DNA from: an uncultured Arthrobacter sp.
GTDB lineage: Bacteria; Actinomycetota; Actinomycetes; Actinomycetales; Micrococcaceae
NCBI RefSeq assembly: GCF_947493765.1
Contig: NZ_CANLSZ010000010.1
Span: 1 to 64,000, forward strand
Direction: 5' to 3'
DNA: 64,000 nt
Shown here: positions 25,969-34,390 of the stretch, piece after piece
How the letters are laid out: each line of letters opens with the position of its first letter
Position numbering within the stretch: position 1 is the first letter of the stretch
Translations under genes and position numbers: made by a program
The notes under the pieces: generated by a model
Seen by the model: only the letters and a program-made list of their open reading frames with translations
Told to the model about the DNA's origin: nothing
Database searches by the model: none

Positions 25969-28512
25969 GTGACCCCACCACCCGACCTCTCCGAAGCCAC
26001 CTTCACGGATCTGGCTCGCCACGGCGACCGACCCGCGATCCTGACCTCGGACGGCACACTGAGCTACCGGCACCTCGCCGAACTGGTGGACGAGCTGGCA
26101 GCCCGTCTCGGCACCGAACGCCGCCTCGTCCTGCTGGCCGCACGCAACGACCTGGAGTCCCTCGTCGCCTACCTCGCGGCAATCACCGCCGGGCATCCCC
26201 TGCTGCTGGTCCCCGCGGACAAACCCGCCGCGCTCGAACCGATGATCACCAGGTACCAGCCCGACGTCGTCCTGCGCACCGGCGAGGGCACCGTCCAGCT
26301 CGACGAGCGGTGGCCGGGCACGCGCCACGAGCTGCATCCGGAGCTGGCCCTGCTCCTGAGTACCTCCGGGTCGACCGGCTCACCCAAGCTGGTGCGGCTC
26401 TCCCGCGAGAATCTGGTGGCGAACGCCCGTTCCATCGCGACCTACCTCGGTATCGACTCCGCCGATCGAGCCCTCACCACGCTCCCCATGAGCTACTGCT
26501 ACGGACTGTCCGTGCTGAACAGCCATCTGCTCCGCGGCGCCGGTGTGGTGCTCACCGAACTGTCGGTGGTGGATCCCTGCTTCTGGGACCTCGTCCGCGA
26601 CCACCGGGCCACCTCCTTCGCCGCCGTCCCCTACAGCTTCGACCTCCTGGAGCGCGTGGGCTTCGCCGAGATGGACCTGCCGAGCCTGCGGTACGTGACC
26701 CAGGCCGGGGGCAGGCTCGCCCCGGAGAAGGTCAGGGCCTGGGCGAGGACGGGCCAGCGGCGAGGCTGGGACCTGTTCGTGATGTACGGGGCCACCGAGG
26801 CCACCGCGCGCATGGCGTATCTTCCCCCGGACCTGGCGGCGGAGCACCCTGGGACCATCGGCGTGCCGGTGCCCGGCGGCTCCTTCCGGATCGACCCGGT
26901 CGATGGGCTTGCCGCAGGAGAGCTGGTGTACACGGGGCCGAACGTGATGCTCGGCTACGCCGAGAGCCCGGCCGATCTCGCGCTCGGCCGTGAGGTCCAC
27001 GAGCTGCGGACGGGCGATCTCGCCGTGGAGCACGCGGACGGGCTCTACGAGGTGGTGGGCCGGCGCAGCCGCTTCGTGAAGATCGCCGGGCTGCGGGTGG
27101 ACCTGGGGCAGGTGGAACGCATCCTCGCCGAGCTCGGCGTCACGGCCGCCGTCGCCGGCTCCGACGCCCAAGCCGACGAGTCCCTGGTGATCGCCCTCGA
27201 GGGCGACCACGATCCGGGGATGCTCGCCGCCGTCCTGGCCTCCGATCTGGGTGTGCCGCGTGCCTCCCTCCGGCTGCACCCGGTGGAGTACCTGCCCCGG
27301 CTCGCCACGGGGAAGATCGACTACCCCGCCGTCCGGTCCCTGGACGCCGGGCCGGCACCCGCTCCTGCGGAGCACGCGTCGCTGCGCGAGGGCCCGGCCG
27401 ACGTGCCGCGCATCTTCGCCGAGAGCCTCGACCGACCCGGCGTGGACCCCACGGACACCTTCGTCTCGCTCGACGGCGACTCGCTGTCCTACGTGGCGCT
27501 GTCGGTGCGGCTGGAAGCCGCCCTGGGGCAGCTCCCACCGGGCTGGCACCTCATGACCGTGGGCGAGCTCTCGGGGAGGAGGGCCCCGCGCCGCCGACGG
27601 CTGGTCTCCCTGCTGGAACCCTCGATCGTGCTGCGCGCCGTCGCCATCATCTGCATCGTGGCCGCGCACGTGGAACTGTTCACGTTCCACACCGCGCATC
27701 TGCTGTTCGTCGTCGCGGGCTTCAACTTCGCGCGGTTCCAGCTCACCGGGACCCGACCGGATCGGCTGCGGCGGCACGTCAGGAGCCTGACGCGGATCGT
27801 CGTCCCGTCGGTCGCGTTCATCTTCCTGGCCTACGTGCTCACGGACGACTACAGCATCGCCAACATCTTCCTGCTCAACGCGATGGTGGGGCCCCAGGAG
27901 GTGACGACGGAGTGGCACTTCTGGTTCGTGGAGATGCTCGTCTACGTCCTGATCGCCGTGACGGCGCTGATGTTCGTCCCCTGGCTCGACCGTCTCGAGC
28001 GCCGCGCGCCGTTCCTCTTCGCCCTGGGGCTGCTCGCCCTGACACTGCTCAGCCGGTACGACATCGTCGATCCCGGGCTGCCCAAACCGCTCCCGGTCTT
28101 CTGGCTCTTCGCCCTCGGCTGGGCCGTGGCGCGCGCCGGGACCGTGCAGCGGCGCGTCCTGGTCTCCGTCCTGGCCGTGCTCGTGGTGCCCGGCTTCTTC
28201 GACCATCCGCTGCGCGAGGCGACGATCGTGGTGGGGGTCCTGCTCCTGACCTGGGTCCCGGCCCTGCCCGTGCCGGCGATCCTGCGCCGCGTGACCGGCT
28301 GGCTCGCGGCGGCGTCGCTGTACATCTACCTGACCCACTGGCTGGTCTACCCGGTGCTCCTGCCGCTCGGCCAGGTCACCGCGGTGATCGGGTCCCTCCC
28401 CGTGGGCGTGGCCTACTGGGCGCTGTGCCAGTGGCTGGCGACAACCCTCTCGGCGAGGACCCGGTCGTCCCGCCCGGTGGCTCGCCGGCGGACCCACCTG
28501 CCCGCCGGCTGA
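25969..28512 (+). CDS. NRPS-like adenylation-carrier-membrane acyltransferase fusion
   Basis: The 847-residue chain joins three parts. Residues about 1-460 form an adenylation domain: 'LLLSTSGSTGSPKLVRLSRE' (P-loop, about 132), 'VMYGATEATARMAY' (about 274), 'LRTGDLA' and the Lys of 'LPRLATGKIDYPA'. Residues about 470-530 form a carrier domain with the 4'-phosphopantetheine Ser in 'VSLDGDSLSYVAL'. Residues about 545-830 are hydrophobic with acyltransferase-3 features ('LRAVAIICIVAAHVELF', 'HLLFVVAGFNFARF', 'YIYLTHWLVYPVLLPLG'). It could activate an acid, hold it as a thioester and hand it to a membrane acceptor. There is no condensation or thioesterase domain. Its iron box and neighbours suggest a role in iron limitation. 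Confidence 0.85.
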   Translation: MTPPPDLSEATFTDLARHGDRPAILTSDGTLSYRHLAELVDELAARLGTERRLVLLAARNDLESLVAYLAAITAGHPLLLVPADKPAALEPMITRYQPDVVLRTGEGTVQLDERWPGTRHELHPELALLLSTSGSTGSPKLVRLSRENLVANARSIATYLGIDSADRALTTLPMSYCYGLSVLNSHLLRGAGVVLTELSVVDPCFWDLVRDHRATSFAAVPYSFDLLERVGFAEMDLPSLRYVTQAGGRLAPEKVRAWARTGQRRGWDLFVMYGATEATARMAYLPPDLAAEHPGTIGVPVPGGSFRIDPVDGLAAGELVYTGPNVMLGYAESPADLALGREVHELRTGDLAVEHADGLYEVVGRRSRFVKIAGLRVDLGQVERILAELGVTAAVAGSDAQADESLVIALEGDHDPGMLAAVLASDLGVPRASLRLHPVEYLPRLATGKIDYPAVRSLDAGPAPAPAEHASLREGPADVPRIFAESLDRPGVDPTDTFVSLDGDSLSYVALSVRLEAALGQLPPGWHLMTVGELSGRRAPRRRRLVSLLEPSIVLRAVAIICIVAAHVELFTFHTAHLLFVVAGFNFARFQLTGTRPDRLRRHVRSLTRIVVPSVAFIFLAYVLTDDYSIANIFLLNAMVGPQEVTTEWHFWFVEMLVYVLIAVTALMFVPWLDRLERRAPFLFALGLLALTLLSRYDIVDPGLPKPLPVFWLFALGWAVARAGTVQRRVLVSVLAVLVVPGFFDHPLREATIVVGVLLLTWVPALPVPAILRRVTGWLAAASLYIYLTHWLVYPVLLPLGQVTAVIGSLPVGVAYWALCQWLATTLSARTRSSRPVARRRTHLPAG

Positions 28513-28569
28513 GCAGTCCGGACGGGCACCGACACGGACGTCGTCGATGCCGCCCGACGGGACCGCTGC

Positions 28570-28845
28570 CTAGTGGTGGCCGGCTTCGGTGGTGCCGAAC
28601 ATGAGTGTGCGCCGCTGCACGTCGTAATAGACGGTCCCGGCGGTGGAGAGGATGTCCTGGAGATTGTCGGCGTCGTCGGCGTCGATGGTGAGGACTTCTT
28701 CCCAGGCGCCCTGATCGAGCACGAGCTGGAGGGTCCACGTGCCGGGCTGCCCCGGCTCTCCCGCGATCCAGCTGAACTGGTAGTGACTGAGTTGGCGGAC
28801 CTTGATGCTGTCGTCGGTGATCGGCTGACCCGGATGCTGTGCCAT
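28570..28845 (-). CDS. Small conserved-looking protein of unknown function
   Basis: The 91-residue acidic protein starts 'MAQHPGQPITDDSIKVRQLS' and has a single beta-rich block with 'WTLQLVLDQGAWEEVLTIDA', ending 'RRTLMFGTTEAGHH'. It has no signal peptide or membrane segment. I do not recognise the family. GAGGAGGA lies seven bases before the ATG, and codon use matches its neighbours, so it is very probably real. It lies convergent to the adenylation fusion gene and about 200 bases from the amidase gene, in a stretch otherwise without genes. Confidence 0.7.
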   Translation of the reverse strand: MAQHPGQPITDDSIKVRQLSHYQFSWIAGEPGQPGTWTLQLVLDQGAWEEVLTIDADDADNLQDILSTAGTVYYDVQRRTLMFGTTEAGHH

Positions 28846-29051
28846 GGCTGGTTCCTCCTCGAGCTGGGAATCCCGCACCGACCCGGTGGGCGGCACCGCC
28901 GTGGGAACGGGGTGCGCCCGTCGTGCCGGTCCGGGAGCGGATGCATCCAGCTTAGGATCGGGTGCCCCGTGGCGCCAGATGCCGCACGCATCCGGCGTCC
29001 CGACGCACGACGGCGCTCCGCTCGCGACCGCTCCCGGCATCCCGCCGAAGC

Positions 29052-30461
29052 TCAGAGATCGGGTACCCGCTTCGCCCAGCCCGTGGCCTGCTCGAACGCG
29101 TACGCCACACGCAGCAGCTCCACGTCCGATCCATGCGGCATGGCCAGCTGCAGGCCCACCGGCAGACCGTCCGCGCTGAAGCCGGCCGGCACGGACACCG
29201 CGGGCAGACCGGTCGCGGAGATCAGGCAGGCCGAGCGCATCCAGTCCAGGTACGTCTCGAACTCCACACCGTCGACGGACGTCGGATACCGCTGCGACGC
29301 ATCGAACGGCAGCACCTGCGTGGCCGGGGACGCGAAGACGTCGTACGTCCCGAAGTAGCGACGGACGCCGGCATCCAGGCGGGTGCGCGCCAGAGCGGCG
29401 TCGACGAGCTCCTCGGCGGTGAGCCGCAGCCCCTGCTCCACGTTCCAGCGCACCTCGGGCTTGATCACCTCGCCGTGCTTCCCGACCAGCTCGCGGAACG
29501 CCAGGACGAAGTCGAACGCCCGCGTGGTGGTGAACACCTGGTCCGCGTCCCGGAGATCGGGGGCCGCCTCCTCCACCACCGCGCCGAGATCCGAGAAGAC
29601 CTGCAACTGCCCCTCGAGGACCCGCAGCACCTCGCGGTCCACGGGCACACCGAGTCCGAAGTCCGCGGACCACCCGATCCGCAGCCCCGTCAGGTCCCGC
29701 TCCAGGACAGCGCCGAAGGAGCGCCTCACCGGATAGGTGTAGGGCACGGCCGCGTGGGGTCCCGCGATCGCCGTCATGCCCAGCGCGATGTCCTCGACGT
29801 CGCGGGCCATCAGCCCGTTGCGCGCGAGCCAGGACCAGGCGTTGCGTGTCGGTACGGCGGGGACGACGCCGAGGGACGGCCGGAATCCCACGATGTTGCA
29901 GAACGACGCCGGGATGCGCAGCGATCCGCCCATGTCGCTGCCGTCACCGAGGGGCTGGATGCGTGCCGCGATGGCAGCCGCCGCTCCCCCGCTGCTCCCG
30001 CCGGCGCTGCGCGAGGTGTCGAACGGATTCACGGTGGTGCCGAAGACGTCGTTGAAGGTGTGTGACCCCGCGGCGAACTCGGGCACATTGGTCTTGCCCG
30101 TGGTCACCACCCCGGCGTCCCTGAGCCGGGAGATGATCAGATCGTCGAACGTCGGCACGAAGTCCTTGAACACCATCGAACCCTGCGTGGTGCGCAACCC
30201 TTGCGTGTTGTGCGTGTCCTTGTGCGTCATCGGCAGCCCGTGGAGGGGCGGCAGCGGTGCGCTCGACGCCGTCAGGGCGTCTGCCGCCGCCGCGAGCGCC
30301 GTCGCCCCCTCGCGGTCCTCCGTGACGACGGCGTTGATGCGCCCGTTGACGGCGTCGATCCGTTCGAAGTGGGCGTCGAGCGCCTCGCGCGCCGAGATCT
30401 CCCGACGCCGGATGGCACCGGTGATCCCGACGGCGGACAGCTCGTGGAGCGGACCCCTCAC
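29052..30461 (-). CDS. Amidase (amidase-signature family)
   Basis: The 469-residue hydrolase has the Ser-cisSer-Lys triad of the family: Lys in 'GLPMTHKDTHNTQG', cis-Ser in 'SAGGSSGGAAAAIA' and nucleophile Ser in 'GSDMGGSLRIPASFCN'. It splits amide bonds; the substrate is not evident. Its GTG overlaps the stop of the M20 gene by four bases, so it is the last gene of a three-gene hydrolase operon that probably degrades N-acylated or carbamoylated amino compounds. Confidence 0.9.
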   Translation of the reverse strand: MRGPLHELSAVGITGAIRRREISAREALDAHFERIDAVNGRINAVVTEDREGATALAAAADALTASSAPLPPLHGLPMTHKDTHNTQGLRTTQGSMVFKDFVPTFDDLIISRLRDAGVVTTGKTNVPEFAAGSHTFNDVFGTTVNPFDTSRSAGGSSGGAAAAIAARIQPLGDGSDMGGSLRIPASFCNIVGFRPSLGVVPAVPTRNAWSWLARNGLMARDVEDIALGMTAIAGPHAAVPYTYPVRRSFGAVLERDLTGLRIGWSADFGLGVPVDREVLRVLEGQLQVFSDLGAVVEEAAPDLRDADQVFTTTRAFDFVLAFRELVGKHGEVIKPEVRWNVEQGLRLTAEELVDAALARTRLDAGVRRYFGTYDVFASPATQVLPFDASQRYPTSVDGVEFETYLDWMRSACLISATGLPAVSVPAGFSADGLPVGLQLAMPHGSDVELLRVAYAFEQATGWAKRVPDL

Positions 30462-31693
30462 GCGCCCGTGCCCACCCGGGACAGCAGGGCCGTCATCGCC
30501 GCGCGGACGCCGGTGGTCAGGGTCGGCTCAATCGCCGGGGCGAAGTACGGCGAGTGGTTGCCGGCCACGGGTGCGTCGCCGTCGAGCAGTTCCTGCGGGT
30601 GTCCGCCGAAGAACCAGTACACGCTGGGCACACCGATCGCCTCGGCGAGCAGACCGAAGTCCTCGCTGCCCATCACGGGCGGGGACTCGATCACGGCGTC
30701 GTCGCCGAGCACCTCGCCGAGCACCGTCATCAGCTCCGTGGTGGTGTCGGGGTCGTTGTAGCACTGCGGGAAGCTCGTGATCTCCTCGATGCCCGGTTCC
30801 GGCGCCCCCGATGCGGCGGCCTCGGCGCTGATGATGCGGCGCAGCGAGCCCAGCACCAGTTCGCGCACCTCGGGGTCGAAGGTGCGCACGTTGAGCGTGA
30901 ACTCCGCGGACGCCGGGATGATGTTCTCCTTCAGCCCGCCGTGGAACGTCCCGATGGTGACCACCGCCGACTTCATCGGGTGCACCTCGCGCGAGACCAC
31001 CGTCTGCAGCCGTACCACCATGTGCGCTCCGAGGACGATCGGGTCGATGGAGAGCTCCGGCTGCGAGCCGTGCGACTGCTTGCCGTGGACTGTCACCTTC
31101 CAGGAGTCGGCCATCGCCATGGCGGTGCCCTTGCTGATGCTCACCGTACCGGTGAGCCCGGGCCAGACGTGCTGCCCGTAGATGACCGAGGGCTTCGGAG
31201 CCCTGTCCCACAGACCGTCAGCCACCATCGCCTTGGCTCCGGCCCCGGTCTCCTCCCCGGGTTGGAAGATGAAGACCACGGTCCCGGACCACGCGCCGAG
31301 GTTCTCGCTGAGCAGCCGGGCGGCCGTGAGACCCACCGTCATGTGGGTGTCGTGGCCGCACCCGTGCATGACCGGCACGTCCGTCCCGTCGGCCAGCTTC
31401 CCCTTCGCCGTGCTCGCGAAGTCCAGGCCGGTGTCCTCCGCGATGGGCAGACCGTCGGTATCGGCGCGGTACCCCACTACGGGGCCCTCCCCGTTGCGGA
31501 GCACCCCCACCACGCCCGTCCCGCCGCTCACGAACGTCTCGAGTCCCAGTCCGTCGAGCTCGTTCTGAATGAACGCGGCCGTCTGCGTCTCCTGCATGGA
31601 CAGCTCGGGGTGGGCGTGAAGGTGCCGATAGAGCTCGTGCATGGCGTCGGTGTGGGCCTCGGAGAGCTCGAGGACTGCGGTGTCGATGGTCAT
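30458..31693 (-). CDS. M20D amidohydrolase (IAA-amino acid hydrolase/hippurate hydrolase type)
   Basis: The 411-residue metallopeptidase-like enzyme has family marks 'ELYRHLHAHPELSMQE', 'VGYRADTDGLPI', the metal motif 'MHGCGHDTHMTVGL' and 'VVFIFQPGEETGAGAKAM'. It removes an N-acyl group from an amino acid or related amide. AAAGGAC precedes ATG 31693. It lies between the carbamoylase gene (186-base gap upstream) and the amidase gene (overlap), in the same direction. Confidence 0.9.
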   Translation of the reverse strand: MTIDTAVLELSEAHTDAMHELYRHLHAHPELSMQETQTAAFIQNELDGLGLETFVSGGTGVVGVLRNGEGPVVGYRADTDGLPIAEDTGLDFASTAKGKLADGTDVPVMHGCGHDTHMTVGLTAARLLSENLGAWSGTVVFIFQPGEETGAGAKAMVADGLWDRAPKPSVIYGQHVWPGLTGTVSISKGTAMAMADSWKVTVHGKQSHGSQPELSIDPIVLGAHMVVRLQTVVSREVHPMKSAVVTIGTFHGGLKENIIPASAEFTLNVRTFDPEVRELVLGSLRRIISAEAAASGAPEPGIEEITSFPQCYNDPDTTTELMTVLGEVLGDDAVIESPPVMGSEDFGLLAEAIGVPSVYWFFGGHPQELLDGDAPVAGNHSPYFAPAIEPTLTTGVRAAMTALLSRVGTGA

Positions 31694-31879
31694 GATGTCC
31701 TTTCGGGGAACGTCGGGTGCGGGGTGGGTCAGTTGACGAGCGTACTGGGCGCCGCGGTCCTGCCGCGTGACGCCGCTGGCGAGGATCCAGAGGACGGGCA
31801 GATCGGCGACGGCGAGGACGTCCGTGGACTGTCCCTCGGTGCAGTTTCCATTGAAGCTCCAGGTAGGGGGTGGGCGGAT

Positions 31880-33145
31880 TCAGTGCTGGGGGCGGGTGCC
31901 GCCGGCGTCGAGGCGCTGTAGGGTCGCGACGAGCGCCTGCACCCCGACGGCGATGTCCTCGGTGCTGCTCCATTCCTCGGGGCAGTGGCTCTTGCCTTTC
32001 TTCGACGGGATGAAGATCATGCCCATCGGAGCGAGGGAGGCCATGTGCACGGCGTCGTGCGTGGCACCGCTGGGGATGGGCATCCAGGCCAGCCCGAGCG
32101 TGTCCGCTGCGGCACCGGCAACATCCTGGACCCCCCGGGCGGCCTCGACGACGGCGTTGTCGCTGGACCACTCGAGGCCCACGTCCACGCCGAGCGTCGC
32201 GGCACGCGCGGCGATTTCCGCTCCCAGGCGCCCCTGCACCCCGGACAGCCAGCCGGGATCGACGCTGCGGACCTCGCCGTACATGCGGACGAGGGAGGGC
32301 ACCACGTTCGGGGAACGCGATTCCGAGTCCACGCGCGTGGTGGTCGCCACACCGTGAGTGGGCGCACCGCAGCCCTCGGCACGAACGGCGAGGACCCCCT
32401 CGGCGGCAGCGATCATGGCGTCCCGGCGGTCCTCCATGGAGGTGGTGCCGGCGTGATCGGCCGAGCCTGCGAAGGACGCGATGAAGCGCTCGATCCCCGT
32501 AATAGCCGTGACGATGCCGAGCGGGAGCCCGCGCTGCTCCAGCGTGGGCCCCTGTTCGATGTGCAGTTCCACGAACGCCTGCAGCGGCCGGCGCGCCCAG
32601 GGGACGTCGGAGAGTTTCGCCGGGTCCAGTCCGAAGTCGGTGTAGGCCCGGCCGAGGCTTACGCCCCGGTAGTCGCACCGGTCCAGATCCTCAGCCGTCA
32701 GTTCCTGCGCGGCCGCCCGGCTCCCCAGGCAGCTGAGGCCGAAGCCGTTGGATTCCTCCCCGAGGAAGTCGACCACCAGCAGATCGCGCCTCAGTGGCCT
32801 GCCCCCGGCGGCCAGGAGCCGCGCCGCCTCGATGCCGCCGAGGACCCCGACGACACCGTCGAATCTGCCTCCGCCGTCCACCGTGTCCGTATGGGATCCG
32901 GTGACCAGGGCCGGAGCGGAGGGGTCGAGGCCCGCCAGGCGACCGACGATGTTTCCGGCGGTGTCGCGGTGCACCTCGAGCCCGGCAGCGCGCATGCGCT
33001 CCGCCGTCCACTCCCGTGAGGCCCGGTACGAATCGCTGAAGATCTCGCGGGTCCAGCCCGGCCGCTCGTCGTCACGGAAGGCGGCGAGCTCCGTGACGCC
33101 GGCGGCGAGGCGCTCGTGGAGTTCGGACTGGTGCGATCGGAGCAT
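31880..33145 (-). CDS. Zn-dependent N-carbamoylase/allantoate amidohydrolase (M20)
   Basis: The 421-residue enzyme matches the hydantoinase/carbamoylase family: 'ALVTGSHTDTVDGGGRFDGVVG' (metal His and Asp), 'FLGEESNGFGLSCLGSR', 'FVELHIEQGPTLE' and 'PSGATHDAVHMASLAP'. It releases CO2 and NH3 from N-carbamoyl amino acids or allantoate-like ureides. It is the first gene of the leftward operon. A perfect palindrome 17 bases before its ATG is a likely LacI operator. A second family member at 62263-63522 serves another operon. Confidence 0.9.
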   Translation of the reverse strand: MLRSHQSELHERLAAGVTELAAFRDDERPGWTREIFSDSYRASREWTAERMRAAGLEVHRDTAGNIVGRLAGLDPSAPALVTGSHTDTVDGGGRFDGVVGVLGGIEAARLLAAGGRPLRRDLLVVDFLGEESNGFGLSCLGSRAAAQELTAEDLDRCDYRGVSLGRAYTDFGLDPAKLSDVPWARRPLQAFVELHIEQGPTLEQRGLPLGIVTAITGIERFIASFAGSADHAGTTSMEDRRDAMIAAAEGVLAVRAEGCGAPTHGVATTTRVDSESRSPNVVPSLVRMYGEVRSVDPGWLSGVQGRLGAEIAARAATLGVDVGLEWSSDNAVVEAARGVQDVAGAAADTLGLAWMPIPSGATHDAVHMASLAPMGMIFIPSKKGKSHCPEEWSSTEDIAVGVQALVATLQRLDAGGTRPQH

Positions 33146-33161
33146 GAGGACCCGTCATTGG

Positions 33162-33175
33162 CGCAATCGATTGCG
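33162..33175. promoter_or_regulatory. LacI-type operator
   Basis: CGCAATCGATTGCG is a perfect 14-bp palindrome with a central CG step, the classic form of LacI/GalR-family sites. It lies in the divergent region between the carbamoylase gene and the LacI gene, close to the former. Confidence 0.75.
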
Positions 33176-33334
33176 AGCCGCAATCCACAGCAGGATGGAC
33201 AGAAGATATGGTGTACATCACACTACGGCACGGGATTTCCGTCAAGGTTCCTGCCACATCCCCCCGAGGCTCTCGACTGCGCCGCAAACCTTTGCCCTCC
33301 GGCTCCGGATGCCTCGCCGAGCCGTGGTGGGCTC

Positions 33335-33340
33335 TAGACT
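33335..33340 (+). promoter_or_regulatory. -10 element of a leaderless LacI-family gene
   Basis: TAGACT is separated by seven bases from ATG 33348, and no Shine-Dalgarno sequence is present. This is the leaderless arrangement seen at several other genes here. Confidence 0.55.
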
Positions 33341-33347
33341 CGAGCTG

Positions 33348-34382
33348 ATGAAGGATGACCCCAGTGCACCACCGGCCAGGACCCGCCCGGTCACCCTGGC
33401 GACCGTGGCACGCCACGCCCAGGTCCACGTCTCCACCGCCTCCCGCGCGCTGAGCGAGACCCCGTCGGGCGTCGGTGCCGAGACCATCCAGCGGGTGCGC
33501 GAACTGGCCGCGGTGCTCGGATATCGCCGGGACGTCGGAGCGGCCGGCTTGAGGACGGGGAGCTCGCGCCTGATCGGGGTGCTCGTCCCCCGCCTGACGG
33601 ACCTCGTCCTGGCCTCCATCTACGAGAGCATCGATGCCGCGGCGAGCGCCGCCGGGTACGGGACCGTCGTCGCCAACACCCTGGACGACCCCGAGCAGCG
33701 CCGGATGAGACTGGACGCGATGCTCTCCCGACGGATCGACGGCGTGATCATCGGGGATTCGCACAGTGGCGACTCCGCCGCCCTGGAACTCCGGGACCGC
33801 GGTGTCCCCTACGTGCTGGTCATGCGCACGCTCGAGGGACACCTGTCGGTCTCGACCGACGACTACCAGGGCGGCCGGCTCGCCGCCGAGCACCTCCTGC
33901 ACCTCGGCCACCGCCGGGTGGGCGTCATCTCCGGGGACCAGCTCGCGAGCACAGGCCGAGAGCGGACCCTGGGCTTCCGGCGGACGTTCGAGGCCGCCGG
34001 GCACCCCGTCCCGGATGCCTACAGCGTCGAGTCGGCCTTCAGCACGCCCTCGGGAGCGATCGCCGGAGCTGCGCTCATGCGACTGCCCGAGCCACCCACG
34101 GCGATCTTCGCGGTCCATGATCTCCTGGCCCTCGGCGCCATGGGTGCCCTCCGCGACGCCGGCCGGCGCGTGGGCACGGACGTGGCGCTCATCGGGTACA
34201 ACGATCTCGATCTGGCCGCGACCCTGCCGGTGCCGCTGACCTCCATCCGCTCCGATCTGGCGCGCATGGGGTCACTGAGCGTGGATGCGCTGCTGGCGCA
34301 GTTCTCCGGCGGCACACCGCACAGCACCCTGCTGCCCCCGGAGCTGGTGGTCCGCGCGACCACCTCCCCTCCGCCGTCGTAG
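33348..34382 (+). CDS. LacI-family transcriptional regulator
   Basis: The 344-residue repressor has an N-terminal helix-turn-helix and hinge ('VTLATVARHAQVHVSTASRALSE', 'RVRELAAVLGYRRD') followed by a periplasmic-binding-like sugar domain ('RLIGVLVPRLTDLVLASIYE', 'GHRRVGVISGD', 'DVALIGYNDLDLAATL'). ATG 33348 fits a leaderless start; the frame is open further upstream but without coding style. Eight bases after its stop lies an alpha-glucosidase gene, so the effector is probably a sugar. The only clear operator lies at the opposite hydrolase operon. Confidence 0.9.
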   Translation: MKDDPSAPPARTRPVTLATVARHAQVHVSTASRALSETPSGVGAETIQRVRELAAVLGYRRDVGAAGLRTGSSRLIGVLVPRLTDLVLASIYESIDAAASAAGYGTVVANTLDDPEQRRMRLDAMLSRRIDGVIIGDSHSGDSAALELRDRGVPYVLVMRTLEGHLSVSTDDYQGGRLAAEHLLHLGHRRVGVISGDQLASTGRERTLGFRRTFEAAGHPVPDAYSVESAFSTPSGAIAGAALMRLPEPPTAIFAVHDLLALGAMGALRDAGRRVGTDVALIGYNDLDLAATLPVPLTSIRSDLARMGSLSVDALLAQFSGGTPHSTLLPPELVVRATTSPPPS

Positions 34383-34390
34383 GGCGCCGG

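Noticed and set aside
31694-31879. The gap between the carbamoylase and M20 genes as a hidden gene or promoter.
   Set aside because: No open frame with a ribosome site, hairpin or -10 element could be supported there.
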